Positions 62,748-64,000 of a stretch of DNA of 64,000 bases are shown piece after piece. Position 1 is the first letter of the stretch. The number at the start of each line of letters is the position of its first letter. Position numbers and translations under genes: made by a program. The notes under the pieces are model-generated. The model was not told where the DNA came from, searched no databases, and saw only the letters and a program-made list of their open reading frames with translations. Where the stretch lies: the NCBI RefSeq assembly GCF_013488225.1, contig NZ_CP041238.1, positions 2,319,501 to 2,383,500 of the forward strand. Direction: 5' to 3'. Source of the DNA: Sinorhizobium mexicanum (GTDB lineage Bacteria > Pseudomonadota > Alphaproteobacteria > Rhizobiales > Rhizobiaceae).

Positions 62748-62900
62748 CTACTGGGCGCCTGCCCGCAAGACACGGTCTGTGGCGCCTCCGACGGCGTTCC
62801 CGGTCTGCGCGCTGTCCTGCGCGAAACCGCGAACCGTGTTTGCGCAAGACGAAAGCGCGAGAAGGCCCAGGCACAACACTGCGATTACAGCTTTTGACAT
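62748..62900 (-). CDS. entericidin-like small lipoprotein (copy 2)
   Basis: 50 residues. AGGAG sits six bases before the ATG at 62900; an ATG at 62906 touches the ribosome site and is unlikely. Lipobox LSSC, then ANTVRGFAQDSAQTGNAVGG, as in copy 1 at 61375. Lipid-modified membrane peptide of unknown role. Confidence 0.85.
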   Translation of the reverse strand: MSKAVIAVLCLGLLALSSCANTVRGFAQDSAQTGNAVGGATDRVLRAGAQ

Positions 62901-63078
62901 CGCCATCTCCTGAATCGGCGTGCGATCTCCAATGAGATGATGCGGGCCGTCCTCAAATCAACCCCGTCCCGACGACGTGGCAATCTTCCCGGCACATCAC
63001 CGCTCCGCGCCATGTTTTTGACCAGCGAGTGGCGGAACATAACAGCATTCGCCATAGCCTCCATGATTGGAGAAGACC

Positions 63079-63276
63079 ATGGACCGCAAACTTCTTTCCG
63101 TCGCGATTGCGACAGCTCTCCTGGCGGTCGCGGGATGCACGACCAGCCAAACCAATCAGACCAGCCAGAACACAGTCCCTCCTCCGCCAAGCCAGGCCGG
63201 CAGCGCCGGTTCCTCAGGAAGCGCCGGCTCCTCAGGAGGTGGCGGCATGGGCGGAGGCGGAAGCTCGGGGTACTGA
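63079..63276 (+). CDS. small glycine/serine-rich lipoprotein
   Basis: 65 residues from the ATG at 63079 (ATTGGAGAAGACC upstream). Lipobox LAVAGC at residues 14-19 follows a hydrophobic signal. The mature part is almost wholly Ser, Gly, Gln and Pro (TNQTSQNTVPPPPSQAG, then GSGS-type repeats), ending GSSGY. It is probably an outer-membrane-anchored flexible tether. No family recognised. Confidence 0.65.
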   Translation: MDRKLLSVAIATALLAVAGCTTSQTNQTSQNTVPPPPSQAGSAGSSGSAGSSGGGGMGGGGSSGY

Positions 63277-63400
63277 GGTCGCCCGTGGCTCTGTTAGATG
63301 CGTCCTGGAATGCTGGCCGATTTGAGGACAAAAACATTTGTCAAATCAATGCGCTACGCGACCTCTGGCGCTTGATGAGAAGCGGCACAGGGACCCGGCA

Positions 63401-63487
63401 TCATTCAATGAGAGCCACGACAGCGAACACGAGGATTGCGACGATGATCGCCAGCACCACGATTGATAGCAAGTTCCCGTCACGCAT
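63401..63487 (-). CDS. 28-residue putative single-pass membrane peptide
   Basis: ATG at 63487 reads 28 codons to TGA. After MRDGNLLS the sequence is hydrophobic (IVVLAIIVAILVFAVVALI) and ends in Glu. The Shine-Dalgarno is weak (AAGGCTCTGAAC). It resembles small hydrophobic membrane proteins, but a chance ORF cannot be excluded. Confidence 0.45.
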   Translation of the reverse strand: MRDGNLLSIVVLAIIVAILVFAVVALIE

Positions 63488-63796
63488 GTTCAGAGCCTTC
63501 AGGCTCTAAACGAGCGAGGCAATCCACTGTTCCGTGGGCGACGGCGTTCCCTGCGACGGGCTCTTCCGTGCGGCGCACGCGGTCGCAGCACCCCGCAAAT
63601 CACCGCCAACCCTGTCCACGGCCGGCTCGAAGCCGGTGTCGCCGAAAGTACGCGCGGAGGGCCGATCGCGACGAATGCGCACCACGCGGATACACGATTG
63701 GGGAGCGTCGTTTTTGGACATATCCGACGTCGTGGCAAGGTGAGCGACGGCGGATGGACATGCGCATTGTCGGGTCTAGAGGAGAACAGGAATCCC
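63488..63796. other. gap before the virulence-factor-like gene
   Basis: 309 bases. An open frame at 63534-63743 has no ribosome site and a low-complexity product, so it is not called. The promoter of the next gene is presumably here. Confidence 0.5.
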
Positions 63797-64000
63797 ATGG
63801 CAGATCGCATCATTGTCTACTGGCGCGACATTCCCGCCCAGGTCATCATCAAACAGGGTCGCAAAAGCGCCAAGCGCGAACTGTCGCTGCGCTTTACCGA
63901 GGCGATCGACATGTGCGCGATGCGCACCGGCGCCGCCGAGACCGACGACTATCTTGCCGAATGGCGCAAGGCCGATCCGGTTCCAGTTTCCGACGACCTG
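63797..64000 (+). CDS. virulence-factor-domain protein (3' end beyond window)
   Basis: ATG at 63797 follows GGAGAACAGGAATCCC; 68 codons are visible, open to the edge. It begins MADRIIVYWRDIPAQVIIKQ and continues SAKRELSLRFTEAIDMCAMR. This matches the conserved small 'virulence factor' domain protein that accompanies methylenetetrahydrofolate reductase-like and MttB genes in alphaproteobacteria. Its position supports an extended methyl-transfer operon past the window. Confidence 0.75.
   Translation, partial: MADRIIVYWRDIPAQVIIKQGRKSAKRELSLRFTEAIDMCAMRTGAAETDDYLAEWRKADPVPVSDDL

Noticed and set aside
63534..63743. 69-codon plus-strand open frame
   Set aside because: No ribosome site and a Pro/Arg/Ser-rich product; probably promoter sequence of the next gene.
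1..64000. tRNA, rRNA, CRISPR array, insertion sequence or prophage
   Set aside because: No cloverleaf, direct-repeat array, transposase or integrase motif was recognised on reading the window.

Overview
The window is high-GC, gene-dense alphaproteobacterial chromosome. It most resembles Sinorhizobium/Ensifer (Rhizobiaceae). The reasons are the fixNOQP/fixGHI genes with FixK-type boxes, the acpXL-lpxXL very-long-chain fatty acid cluster, the aerobic (Pseudomonas denitrificans type) cob genes, class III cyclase/TPR proteins and several dispersed rhizobial palindromic repeats. The assignment comes from gene content and order recalled from the family, not from a search.

Layout. 1-9.5 kb: the high-affinity cbb3 oxidase (fixNOQP) and its assembly genes (fixGHI, cut by the window start), both on the minus strand. 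They are separated by a plus-strand AraC/SRPBCC/VOC group and a 28-residue membrane ORF. 9.5-15.7 kb: a divergent hemerythrin-like gene, a PAS protein, a c-type cytochrome-like protein overlapping a cyclase-AAA-TPR regulator. 15.7-21.3 kb: the complete minus-strand VLCFA cluster acpXL-fabZXL-fabF2XL-fabF1XL-adh-lpxXL. 21.4-23.7 kb: hemN and fnrN, divergent around an anaerobox. 23.8-36.8 kb: two cobalamin operons (cobEABCD; cobP-W-N-O behind a cobalamin riboswitch) with a TSUP permease between them. 36.9-42 kb: an RpiR regulator, MFS transporter and atypical Asp/Glu racemase that share an operator motif, then a cyclase-TPR protein. 42.2-43.7 kb: cobQ. 44.8-48 kb: a glycine-betaine type ABC transporter. 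48.2-57.4 kb: tautomerase/LysR pair, sulfatase, betaine-homocysteine methyltransferase, hypotheticals, an ECF sigma/vWA pair and a DUF2233 protein. 57.6-64 kb: ferredoxin, non-pyrrolysine MttB-family methyltransferase, corrinoid protein, DUF1638 protein, small lipoproteins and the start of a virulence-factor-like gene.

Three physiological programmes stand out. (i) Microoxic respiration: cbb3 oxidase, oxygen-independent coproporphyrinogen oxidase and an FNR with cysteines, linked by TTGA-N6-TCAA boxes. (ii) Long-chain lipid A for envelope stability. (iii) B12 and methyl transfer: ten cob genes share the window with a betaine transporter, a betaine-homocysteine methyltransferase and a corrinoid methyltransferase module. 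This suggests a quaternary-amine methyl-harvesting island that needs the cofactor made next door.

An unusual theme is repeat-derived coding sequence. FixQ carries a C-terminal extension encoded by a palindromic repeat, CobN contains about 90 extra residues between two inverted repeat copies, and the stop codons of AcpXL, LpxXL and the tautomerase lie in repeats. No tRNA, rRNA, CRISPR array, insertion sequence or prophage was recognised.
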